Shown one piece after another: positions 15,547-23,027 of a DNA stretch of 64,000 nucleotides (position 1 is its first letter; every line of letters begins with the position of its first letter). The position numbers were made by a program, and so were the translations under genes. Below the pieces are notes generated by a model. It made no database searches, was not told the origin of the DNA, and saw nothing but the letters and a program-made list of their open reading frames with translations. Source of the DNA: an uncultured Caryophanales bacterium (GTDB lineage: Bacteria > Bacillota_I > Bacilli_A > RF39 > UBA660); assembly GCA_946544685.1 (NCBI GenBank), contig CAMNML010000002.1:1-64000 (forward strand), written 5' to 3'.

Positions 15547-15667
15547 GTATTAATACTTACCGATAATTAATATGACAATTTGGTCGACTAGGGTTCTCTT
15601 TCTAGGGTAAGATAGAAAGATTGCATGCATGCGGGTATACTTTCGAAAGAAAGTATGCCCTTTTTTT
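15547..15667 (+). promoter_or_regulatory. Attenuator-like leader: competing hairpins, short uORF and intrinsic terminator
   Basis: TCTTTCTA (15597-15604) pairs with TAGAAAGA (15613-15620). The loop GGGTAAG can pair with CTTACC at 15557-15562. A 12-bp terminator stem GGGTATACTTTC/GAAAGTATGCCC with a GAAA loop (15633-15660) precedes seven T. AGAAAG at 15614-15619 can alternatively pair with the CTTTC of the terminator 5' arm, giving an antiterminator. A 12-codon ORF (15572-15610, MTIWSTRVLFLG) without a clear ribosome site spans the first arms. I do not recognise a known riboswitch class. Confidence 0.6.
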
Positions 15668-15695
15668 GTTATAAAAAGGAGGTGGATAAAACAAC

Positions 15696-15716
15696 ATGCA
15701 AACTGGTAACCAATAA
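15696..15716 (+). other. Six-codon ORF with a strong Shine-Dalgarno after the attenuator
   Basis: AAGGAGGTGG at 15677-15686 precedes ATG 15696 by about 10 nt, but the frame (MQTGNQ) ends at 15714-15716. It may be a leader peptide or the remains of a gene once controlled by the attenuator. The real downstream gene has a separate weaker site, AAGGAGAG. Confidence 0.4.
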
Positions 15717-15736
15717 AAATATAAGGAGAGATAGAA

Positions 15737-16339
15737 ATGAAAAATATAGTAATAATTGGACCACCAAGAAGTGGTAAAACAACTTTAGCAAAAATGATAG
15801 TAAAAAGAATAAATGGATATAGTCTCATAAGTTCAGATAACTTAAGAACATCATTTGTATCAGCAACAGAAAAATCAGAAATAAAAAGAAAAAACAGCAA
15901 TATTCAAATATACTTAGACATTCCTAGAGAGCAATGCTACGAATACCTGCGACAAAGTACCTATTACGAGAGTGATTTAGGATATGTAGTTGACTTTAGT
16001 TGTTATGATGAAGAACTGTTTAAAAAGTTTTCCGAAGAAGCAATTGTAATTTTTTTAGGATATTCATCATTAACAAAGGAACTGTTATTTAAGAGCATAA
16101 GAGAAAATGACACAGAAAATGAATGGACTTATATAGAAAGTAATTATTCGCTTAATGAATTGTGTAAGAATTTTATAGAACAAAGCAAAAAGTTTGAAGA
16201 ATATGCAAAAAAGAATAACTGTTGGTATGTTGATACATCAAAAGACAGAAAAAAAACATTAGAAGTAACATTTAAAACAATAAAAAAAATATTAGATTCT
16301 TCAATGAAAAATCTAATAATTAGAGAAGAGGAGAGATAG
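15737..16339 (+). CDS. P-loop kinase-like NTPase
   Basis: 200 residues. The N-terminal Walker A is GPPRSGKTT (about residues 8-16), followed by a short ISSDNLRTSF segment like the substrate side of adenylate-kinase or chloramphenicol-phosphotransferase-type kinases, a Walker-B-like IVIFLGY strand and a C-terminal VDTSKDRKKTL helix. No second domain. It ends 2 nt before the RhuM-Doc gene, which shares its ribosome site layout, so the pair forms an operon under the attenuator. Substrate unknown. Confidence 0.65.
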   Translation: MKNIVIIGPPRSGKTTLAKMIVKRINGYSLISSDNLRTSFVSATEKSEIKRKNSNIQIYLDIPREQCYEYLRQSTYYESDLGYVVDFSCYDEELFKKFSEEAIVIFLGYSSLTKELLFKSIRENDTENEWTYIESNYSLNELCKNFIEQSKKFEEYAKKNNCWYVDTSKDRKKTLEVTFKTIKKILDSSMKNLIIREEER

Positions 16340-16341
16340 AA

Positions 16342-17304
16342 ATGAAAAATGAAATAATAATATTCGAAAATCAAGATGTAAAATTAGAAGTAAATGTGAA
16401 GGAAGATACCGTTTGGTTATCGCAACAACAAATGTCAGAATTATTCAAAACATCAAGAACAAACATAATAGAACACATAAATAATGTTTATCAAGATGAA
16501 GAACTTGATAAAGAATCAACATGTCAGGATTTCCGACAAGTTCGAAAAGAAGGAAAAAGAGAAGTAACTAGAACAATTCCATATTACAACTTAGACATGA
16601 TTATATCAGTAGGGTATAGAGTCAACAGTAAACAAGGTATAGCCTTTAGAAAATGGGCTACAAAAGTATTAAAAGACTATATGATAAAAGGATATGCAGT
16701 AAATAAGAACAGATTAGAATATCTAGAAAAAACAGTAAAACTAATCGATATTGCAGGAAGAATAGACCATGAATTAAAAGGTACAGAAGCTCAAGATATA
16801 ATAAAAGTAATTAATAATTACTCGAATGCACTTAATCTACTAGATGATTATGACCATAAAACAATGAATAAGCCAAAAGGTACAAGCAGTAATGAACAAA
16901 TTAAATATGAAGACTGTATAGATATAATAAATAAATTAAGATTCGCAAACGACTCAAATTTATTCGCATTAGAAAGAAACAAAGGACTCGAATCAATTAT
17001 AGGTAATATCTATCAAACATTTGGGAATATTGATGTATATAAAACCATAGAAGAAAAAGCAGCTAACTTTTTATACTTAATAACAAAAAACCACACATTT
17101 ATAGATGGAAATAAAAGAATTGCTGCAACACTATTCATATACTTCTTAGACTTCTATAATATACTATATAAAAATAATAAAAGAGTAATAGACAATAATA
17201 CCTTAGTAGCACTAACACTCTTAATCGCACAATCAAACCCAAAAGAAAAAGAAATCTTAATAGAATTAATAATGAACTTTCTAACGCAAGAAAATATGGA
17301 CTAA
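16342..17304 (+). CDS. RhuM-type N-terminal domain fused to a Fic/Doc domain
   Basis: 320 residues. The N-terminal half (about 1-130) is the RhuM/virulence-protein module with WLSQQQMSELF, a winged-helix-like TSRTNIIEHI, VRKEGKREV, YNLDMIISVGYRVNS and FRKWATKVL. The C-terminal half (about 190-320) is a Fic/Doc fold with HTFIDGNKRIAATL, matching HxFx[D/N]xNKR. Doc toxins phosphorylate EF-Tu; other Fic proteins transfer AMP. No Phd-like antitoxin gene is adjacent; the neighbour is the P-loop protein. It may be a mobile toxin-like gene, with function inferred from domains only. Confidence 0.85.
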   Translation: MKNEIIIFENQDVKLEVNVKEDTVWLSQQQMSELFKTSRTNIIEHINNVYQDEELDKESTCQDFRQVRKEGKREVTRTIPYYNLDMIISVGYRVNSKQGIAFRKWATKVLKDYMIKGYAVNKNRLEYLEKTVKLIDIAGRIDHELKGTEAQDIIKVINNYSNALNLLDDYDHKTMNKPKGTSSNEQIKYEDCIDIINKLRFANDSNLFALERNKGLESIIGNIYQTFGNIDVYKTIEEKAANFLYLITKNHTFIDGNKRIAATLFIYFLDFYNILYKNNKRVIDNNTLVALTLLIAQSNPKEKEILIELIMNFLTQENMD

Positions 17305-17318
17305 AATCCATATTTTTT
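17292..17318 (+). terminator. Terminator overlapping the RhuM-Doc stop
   Basis: AAATATGGA (17292-17300) pairs with TCCATATTT (17307-17315), with a 6-nt loop and a T run. A TATAAT box (17320-17325) follows directly and may start the next transcript. Confidence 0.8.
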
Positions 17319-17342
17319 GTATAATTGAAAAAGGTGATTTAC

Positions 17343-18947
17343 ATGAGAGGTTCAAACTTAACACTTACATTTGGTGAAAATCTAATATACGATAATACCT
17401 CATTCGAAATAAAAGAAAACGATAAAGTAGGAGTAGTAGGAGTAAATGGTGCTGGTAAGACAACTCTATTCAAAGTAATATTAGGTGAACATCAATTAGA
17501 TAGTGGAAAAATAGTAAATAAAAAAACAGTAGGATATCTACCACAAGAGATAATAATAGAAGACGAGAGTATTACAGTACTAGAATATTTAGAAAGTGGA
17601 AGACCCATAAAAGAATTAGAACAACAACTACAAGACTTATACATAGAAGCATCAAACGATCCAAGTGACAAAACACTAAAAAGAATATCAAGAATACAAG
17701 AAAAACTAGAATACTATGACTGTTATAAATATGAAAGTATATTATTAAAAATAATAGAAAACATGGATATAGATATTGATTTATTAGACATGAAACTAAA
17801 AGACTTATCAGGTGGACAAAAATCAAAAATCGCATTCGCAAGACTATTATACTCAAAAAGTGAAATACTTCTATTAGATGAACCAACAAACCACTTAGAT
17901 GAAAAAACAAGAACCTATGTAGAAAACTTCCTAAAAAACTATAAAGGAATGGTACTAGTAATAAGCCATGATGTAAAATTCTTAAATAACATAGTAAATA
18001 AAATAATGTATATAAATAAAATTTCAAAAAAAATAACTATATACGATGGAAACTACTATACATATAAAAAGAAACTAGAACAAGAACAAGAATTAAAAGA
18101 AAAAAGAATAGAAAAAGAAGAAAAAGAAATAAAAGAATTACAAACATTCATAAAGAAAGCACAACAAGCATCCCAAACAAATCATGCACTAAAGAAAATG
18201 GGAAAAGATAGAGAAAAGAAACTAGCTAAAAAACTAGAAAATCTAGAACTAAGAGAAAAGAAATATAATAAGCTAAGACTAAATATAAAACCAAATAGAG
18301 AAGGATCAAAAATACCAATAAAGATAAACGATATATCATTTAACTATGAAGGAAAAGAACCACTATATAAAGATTTATCAATACAAATAACAAATAGAGA
18401 AAGATTCTTAATAGTAGGAGTAAACGGTGTAGGTAAATCAACACTACTAAAACTAATACTAGGAAAACTAAAACCAACAAAAGGAAATATTTGGTATGGA
18501 AATAAAACAGATATAGCGTACTATGCCCAAGAATTAGAACTACTAGACCTAAACAAAACAGTGCTACAAAACGTAGATAAAAAAGAATACAGTGAAAAAG
18601 AACTGAGAACAATACTAGGTAGATTCTTATTCTATGGAGACGATGTATTTAAAAAAGCAAATGTCTTATCTCCTGGAGAAAAAGCAAGACTATCACTATG
18701 TAAAATACTACTAGAAAAAGCAAACTTATTAATACTAGATGAGCCAACAAACCATCTAGATCCAGAAACACAAAAAATAATAGGAGAAAACTTCAAAAAC
18801 TATGAAGGAACAATAATAGTAGTAAGCCATAATATAGACTTCATAAAACAAATAAATATAGATAGACTATTAATACTACCAACAGGAAAAATAACAAACT
18901 ATTCAGATGAAAAATTAGAAAAATTCTTAATAGATCCAAAAGAATAA
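17343..18947 (+). CDS. ABC-F family ATP-binding protein
   Basis: 534 residues with two ABC ATPase domains on one chain and no membrane part, acting on ribosomes in translation. Domain 1 has Walker A GVNGAGKTT (about 41), signature LSGGQK and LLLDEPTNHLD. A charged helical linker (about 235-310) follows. Domain 2 has GVNGVGKST, LSPGEKARL and LILDEPTNHLD. There is no long C-terminal extension. It resembles YdiF/EttA-like housekeeping members more than known resistance proteins, but this cannot be settled by eye. ATG 17343 has AAGGTG upstream; a TTG 18 nt earlier would start before that site. Confidence 0.92.
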   Translation: MRGSNLTLTFGENLIYDNTSFEIKENDKVGVVGVNGAGKTTLFKVILGEHQLDSGKIVNKKTVGYLPQEIIIEDESITVLEYLESGRPIKELEQQLQDLYIEASNDPSDKTLKRISRIQEKLEYYDCYKYESILLKIIENMDIDIDLLDMKLKDLSGGQKSKIAFARLLYSKSEILLLDEPTNHLDEKTRTYVENFLKNYKGMVLVISHDVKFLNNIVNKIMYINKISKKITIYDGNYYTYKKKLEQEQELKEKRIEKEEKEIKELQTFIKKAQQASQTNHALKKMGKDREKKLAKKLENLELREKKYNKLRLNIKPNREGSKIPIKINDISFNYEGKEPLYKDLSIQITNRERFLIVGVNGVGKSTLLKLILGKLKPTKGNIWYGNKTDIAYYAQELELLDLNKTVLQNVDKKEYSEKELRTILGRFLFYGDDVFKKANVLSPGEKARLSLCKILLEKANLLILDEPTNHLDPETQKIIGENFKNYEGTIIVVSHNIDFIKQINIDRLLILPTGKITNYSDEKLEKFLIDPKE

Positions 18948-18954
18948 AAAAACA

Positions 18955-18990
18955 TTGACAATATAAATCATAAAATCATAAAATCATAAA
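18955..18990 (+). promoter_or_regulatory. Promoter containing three tandem 8-bp repeats
   Basis: TTGACA at 18955-18960 is followed by three exact ATCATAAA repeats (18967-18974, 18975-18982, 18983-18990). CATAAA at 18977-18982 could serve as -10 at 16-nt spacing. A change in copy number would move or replace the -10. Confidence 0.5.
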
Positions 18991-19015
18991 ATATAACAAA
19001 AAAAGGAGAAATAAC

Positions 19016-19114
19016 ATGGGTATAGATGTTGATACAAAAGGAAATATAACAGAAACATACCCAATTAAAGAAACACCAGTTGCAACATGGCAAAAAAGAA
19101 TAATACATTATTAG
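19016..19114 (+). CDS. Small protein of 32 aa, unknown
   Basis: ATG 19016 is preceded by AAAGGAG with good spacing, and a promoter lies about 30 nt upstream. The product begins MGIDVDTKGN and ends in WQKRIIHY. It has no transmembrane segment and no recognised family. Evidence is limited to promoter, ribosome site and frame. It could also be the truncated start of a lost gene, since the following 440 nt hold no coding frame. Confidence 0.45.
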   Translation: MGIDVDTKGNITETYPIKETPVATWQKRIIHY

Positions 19115-19124
19115 AATAAACAAA

Positions 19125-19455
19125 ATAATTGATTTATTTTAACTTATATGTTAAAATGTATTTAGTGAAGAAATCTTCATAAAATAAAAAAGAGGAATAT
19201 TTAACTTTCGCATGTTGAATACAACCTCCAAAATAATTTAGAAGGTGTACTCAGTCGTATGATTGAGTACTAATTTTTTATAGTTTTAACTAAGATGATA
19301 ACTAATGATAAAAGGATACATAAGTATCTAAAAATTCTTAATGTATAAACTCTTTTGTTCATATTATCACACCTCAAAAAAGGTTATCCTTTCTAGGAGG
19401 TATAGTACTCAACAATTAAATATTCCTAAATGCATTTTACTATAAATTAATTATC
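19125..19455 (+). ncRNA. Candidate structured RNA or MITE-like element with nested inverted repeats
   Basis: Nested complementary arms span the region: ATAATTGATTTA (19125-19136) with TAAATTAATTAT (19443-19454, two mispairs); TAAAATGTATTTAG (19152-19165) with CTAAATGCATTTTA (19426-19439); AGGAATATTTAA (19193-19204) with TTAAATATTCCT (19416-19427); GTTGAATACAACCTCC (19214-19229) imperfectly with 19396-19413. Inside are a 7-bp hairpin GTACTCA/TGAGTAC (19248-19271) and GATAC/GTATC (19315-19328). TTGATT (19129) and TAAAAT (19152-19157) at 17-nt spacing could be a promoter. No coding frame is credible. I recognise no known RNA family. Confidence 0.5.
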
Positions 19456-19472
19456 AAAACAAGCGAACAAAC

Positions 19473-19510
19473 AAAAATATATAGAAAAAAACTATATATT
19501 TTTATTTTTT
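19473..19510 (+). terminator. AT-rich terminator upstream of the PFOR gene
   Basis: AAAAATATATAG (19473-19484) pairs with CTATATATTTTT (19492-19503) around seven A, followed by ATTTTTT. It would end the candidate RNA above. Confidence 0.75.
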
Positions 19511-19522
19511 AAATCAAAACCG

Positions 19523-19531
19523 TGATATAAT
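19523..19531 (+). promoter_or_regulatory. Extended -10 promoter of the PFOR gene
   Basis: TG-A-TATAAT (19523-19531) is an extended -10 without a good -35. GGAGG lies at 19543-19547 before ATG 19554. Confidence 0.6.
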
Positions 19532-19553
19532 ATAAAAGAACTGGAGGAATAAT

Positions 19554-22500
19554 ATGAAAAAACAAGTAACAGTAGATGGTAATGAAGCATGTAGTATGGC
19601 TGCATACCAATTCACAGAACTAGCAGGAATTTATCCAATAACGCCATCAAGTCCAATGGCAGAACACTGTGATGAATGGAGTAGTAAAAATATAAAAAAT
19701 ATATTTGGCGACAAAGTAAAAGTAGTAGAAATGCAAAGTGAAGCAGGAGCTGCAGGATTTGTACATGGATCACTACAAGGAGGATGTCTAACAACAACTT
19801 TTACAGCAAGTCAAGGATTACTTTTAATGATACCTAATATGTATAAAATATCAGGAGAAATGTTACCATGCGTAATACATGTGGCAGCAAGATCTCTCGC
19901 TACTCACGCACTATCAATATTTGGAGACCATCAAGATATATATGCTACGCGTCAAACAGGATTTGCTATGCTTGCATCATCATCTGTACAAGATGCACAC
20001 TATCTAGGAGCCATCGCACACTTAACAGCTATAAGTTCAAGTATGCCATTCTTACACTTCTTTGATGGATTTAGAACAAGTCATGAAATAGACAAAATTG
20101 ATGTACTAGAAAGTGAAGACTATAAAGAATTACTAGACTATGAAGCATTAAAAAAATTCAAAGAAAAATCACTAAATCCATATAATCCAAACACAAGAGG
20201 AACAGCTCAAAACGATGACATATACTTCCAAGCAACAGAAGCAAGAAATAAATATTATGAAGCACTACCAGATAAAGTAAATGAATATATGGAAAAGCTA
20301 AACAATATTGCAGGTACAAACTATAAACCATTCAATTACTATGGTAACCCTAACGCAAAAAAAATAATAATCGCAATGGGATCAGTTTGTGAAACAATAA
20401 AAGAAACAATAGACGACTTAAAAGACTATGGACTAGTAGAAGTACACTTATATAGACCATTCTCTAAAGAATACTTAATAAGCGTTATCCCTGAGTCAGT
20501 AGAAAAGATAGCTGTACTTGATAGAACAAAAGAACCAGGAAGTATTGGAGAACCACTATATCTAGATGTAGTAGCTGCACTAAGAGACAAAAACATAAAA
20601 ATAGTAGGTGGAAGATATGGACTATCAAGTAAAAACACAACTCCAAGACAAATAAAAGCAGTATACGATATGTTAGATAATCCTATTAATGATTTCACTA
20701 TAGGAATAGAAGATGACGTTACAAATAAAAGCTTAAAAGTAGATGAAAACTATAAAATAGATAATTCTAAAGAATTCTTAATATATGGATATGGTTCAGA
20801 CGGAATGGTAAGTGCATCTAAATCAATAATGAAACTAATTGGTAATAATACGAACAACTATGTACAAGGATACTTCCAATATGACTCAAAAAAATCAGGA
20901 GGAGTAACAATCACTCACTTGAGATTTAATGAAAATAAAATTAGATCAACATACTATGTAGAAAATCCAAGTATAGTAGTAGTAACAAAAGAATCATATC
21001 TAACAGAATTCGAAACACTAAATAACATAAAAGAAAACGGAATATTCATACTAAATACAATAAAAACAGAACAAGAACTAAATGAAACATTACCACAATA
21101 TATTAAAAATATAATAAAAGAAAAAAATATAAAATTCTATACAATAAATGCATATCTTTTAGCTAGAAATACAGGCCTACAAAACAAAATAAGTACAATA
21201 ATGGAAGCAATAATACTAAAACTATCTAACTTAGTAGATTATAGTTTAGCTAAACAAGAAATGAAAGAAAATGCAAAAAAACGCTACTTCAAAAAAGGAG
21301 AAGAAATAGTAAACGCAAACTATCAAGCAATCGATGAAGCAGAAAAATACTTAAAAGAAATTAAACTAGATGATACTAAAACAAAAGAAATAGATACAAG
21401 TTATAATAACATCTATGAAGCAATGAGAAAAAGAAAAGGCGACGAACTAAAAGTATCAGAATTTATAAGTACTAAAGACGGTATATATGAATCAGGAACA
21501 ACTCAAAAAGAAAAAAGAGGAGTAACTGAAATAGTACCATTCTGGATGAATAATAACTGTATACAGTGTAATATGTGCGCTACAGTTTGTCCTCACGGAG
21601 TAATAAGACCATATATACTAACTGAAGAAGAATACAATAACGCTCCAGATTACATAAAAGAAAGATGTATACCTGAAATAACAAAACAAGGCTATTTCAT
21701 AATAGGAATATCAGTTAAAGACTGTACAGGATGTGGATTATGCGTTAAATCATGTCCAGGAAAAGCAAACGTAAAAGCACTTGAACTTGATAAACTAGAA
21801 ATAAGAGAAAGCGAACAAAAAATATTCGATTACTTGAATGAAAACATAAAACCAAAACCACAAAAAATTGAAAACGTAAAAACAATACAATTTAAAAATC
21901 CTAAATTCCAGTTCCACGGAGCATGTGCAGGATGTGGTGAAACATCATACATAAAAATACTAACTCAAATGTATGGGGAAAACCTAGAAATTGCAAACGC
22001 AACAGGATGTTCATCAATCTACGGTGGATCACTTCCATCAACACCATACACTATCCCATGGACAAACTCATTATTTGAAGACAATGCTGAATTTGGATAC
22101 GGAATACTAAATGCAACAAACTTTAAACGAAATAAAATAAAAGAAATAATGGAAAACAATAAAGATAACGAAAATAAAGAACTATTCGATAAATGGTTAA
22201 ACAACTACGATGATTATGAAATAACATTAGAAGTATATCAAAATCTAAACTATAATACGTGTCCAAAAGAATTAGTAGAACTAAAAGACTATATTACAAA
22301 AAGAATAGTATACACAATAGGTGGAGACGGATGGGCATATGACATTGGATTTGGTGGAATAGACCATGTGCTATCAACTAGAGACAATGTAAATATATTA
22401 GTACTAGATACACAAATATACTCAAATACTGGAGGTCAATCATCAAAATCCTCTCAAATTGGATCAATCGCATCATTCACAACAAATGGAAAACACAATG

Positions 22501-22934
22501 CTAAAAAAGACCTAGCTAGAATAGCTCTATCATATCCACATGTATATGTAGCCCAAGTATCTTTAGGAGCAAATCCTAACCAATTAATAAAAGTATTTAA
22601 AGAAGCAACAAACTATAATGGACCATCAATAATAATTGCTTACGCACCATGTATATCACATGGAATAAAAGGTGGAATGTCAAATACTATAGAAATGGAA
22701 AAACTAGCGACAACAAGTGGATACTTCCCAATATTCCATTTTAATCCAACAGAACAGAAATTCTATCTAGATAGTAAGGCAGACTTTGATAAATACGATG
22801 AATTCCTACAAAACCAAACAAGATACAATATGCTAGAAAAAATTAATCCAGAAGAAGCAAAAGAACTATTAAAACAAAACAAAGAAAACGCAATAAAAAG
22901 ATATGAATTCTATAAAAACTTAGAAGAAAAATAA
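19554..22934 (+). CDS. nifJ: Pyruvate:ferredoxin (flavodoxin) oxidoreductase
   Basis: 1126 residues in a single chain. The enzyme oxidises pyruvate with CoA to acetyl-CoA and CO2 and passes electrons to ferredoxin, the usual pyruvate route in anaerobes. The N-terminal domains (1 to about 420) carry ITPSSPMAE. Two ferredoxin-type 4Fe-4S sites are visible, CIQCNMCATVCP (about 668) and CTGCGLCVKSCP (about 724). The C-terminal thiamine-diphosphate domain has CAGCGE (about 793), GGDGWAYDIGFGGIDH and NTGGQSSKSS. The length is close to the family norm (about 1175). It stands alone with its own extended -10 promoter. Confidence 0.97.
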   Translation: MKKQVTVDGNEACSMAAYQFTELAGIYPITPSSPMAEHCDEWSSKNIKNIFGDKVKVVEMQSEAGAAGFVHGSLQGGCLTTTFTASQGLLLMIPNMYKISGEMLPCVIHVAARSLATHALSIFGDHQDIYATRQTGFAMLASSSVQDAHYLGAIAHLTAISSSMPFLHFFDGFRTSHEIDKIDVLESEDYKELLDYEALKKFKEKSLNPYNPNTRGTAQNDDIYFQATEARNKYYEALPDKVNEYMEKLNNIAGTNYKPFNYYGNPNAKKIIIAMGSVCETIKETIDDLKDYGLVEVHLYRPFSKEYLISVIPESVEKIAVLDRTKEPGSIGEPLYLDVVAALRDKNIKIVGGRYGLSSKNTTPRQIKAVYDMLDNPINDFTIGIEDDVTNKSLKVDENYKIDNSKEFLIYGYGSDGMVSASKSIMKLIGNNTNNYVQGYFQYDSKKSGGVTITHLRFNENKIRSTYYVENPSIVVVTKESYLTEFETLNNIKENGIFILNTIKTEQELNETLPQYIKNIIKEKNIKFYTINAYLLARNTGLQNKISTIMEAIILKLSNLVDYSLAKQEMKENAKKRYFKKGEEIVNANYQAIDEAEKYLKEIKLDDTKTKEIDTSYNNIYEAMRKRKGDELKVSEFISTKDGIYESGTTQKEKRGVTEIVPFWMNNNCIQCNMCATVCPHGVIRPYILTEEEYNNAPDYIKERCIPEITKQGYFIIGISVKDCTGCGLCVKSCPGKANVKALELDKLEIRESEQKIFDYLNENIKPKPQKIENVKTIQFKNPKFQFHGACAGCGETSYIKILTQMYGENLEIANATGCSSIYGGSLPSTPYTIPWTNSLFEDNAEFGYGILNATNFKRNKIKEIMENNKDNENKELFDKWLNNYDDYEITLEVYQNLNYNTCPKELVELKDYITKRIVYTIGGDGWAYDIGFGGIDHVLSTRDNVNILVLDTQIYSNTGGQSSKSSQIGSIASFTTNGKHNAKKDLARIALSYPHVYVAQVSLGANPNQLIKVFKEATNYNGPSIIIAYAPCISHGIKGGMSNTIEMEKLATTSGYFPIFHFNPTEQKFYLDSKADFDKYDEFLQNQTRYNMLEKINPEEAKELLKQNKENAIKRYEFYKNLEEK

Positions 22935-22945
22935 CAAAAAAATAT

Positions 22946-22974
22946 TTGAAAAATAATAAAAAAACTGTTATAAT
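22946..22974 (+). promoter_or_regulatory. Promoter of the MATE-kinase fusion gene
   Basis: TTGAAA (22946-22951), 17 nt, TATAAT (22969-22974). Transcription should begin near 22981. Confidence 0.75.
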
Positions 22975-22984
22975 TTTATAGTCG

Positions 22985-23009
22985 AAAAACACACAACCTG
23001 TGTTTTTTT
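22985..23009 (+). terminator. Terminator-like hairpin at the very 5' end of the MATE-fusion mRNA
   Basis: AAAAACACA (22985-22993) pairs with TGTGTTTTT (22999-23007), 5-nt loop CAACC, followed by more T. It lies between the promoter and the ribosome site AAAGGAAG, so it may act as an attenuator. Confidence 0.6.
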
Positions 23010-23027
23010 GAGTGAAAGGAAGTAAAT

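Noticed and set aside
15588..15596. CTAGGGTTC in the 15.5-kb leader resembles the 5' part of the ykkC (guanidine-I/PRPP) riboswitch consensus.
   Set aside because: The second conserved element (ACTGGTCCGAGAG type) and the 3' CACGG...GCCCGG region are missing, so a ykkC call is not supported.
19868..20065. Plus-strand alternative ORF inside the PFOR gene.
   Set aside because: Overlaps a strongly conserved coding region in another frame, without ribosome site or plausible composition.
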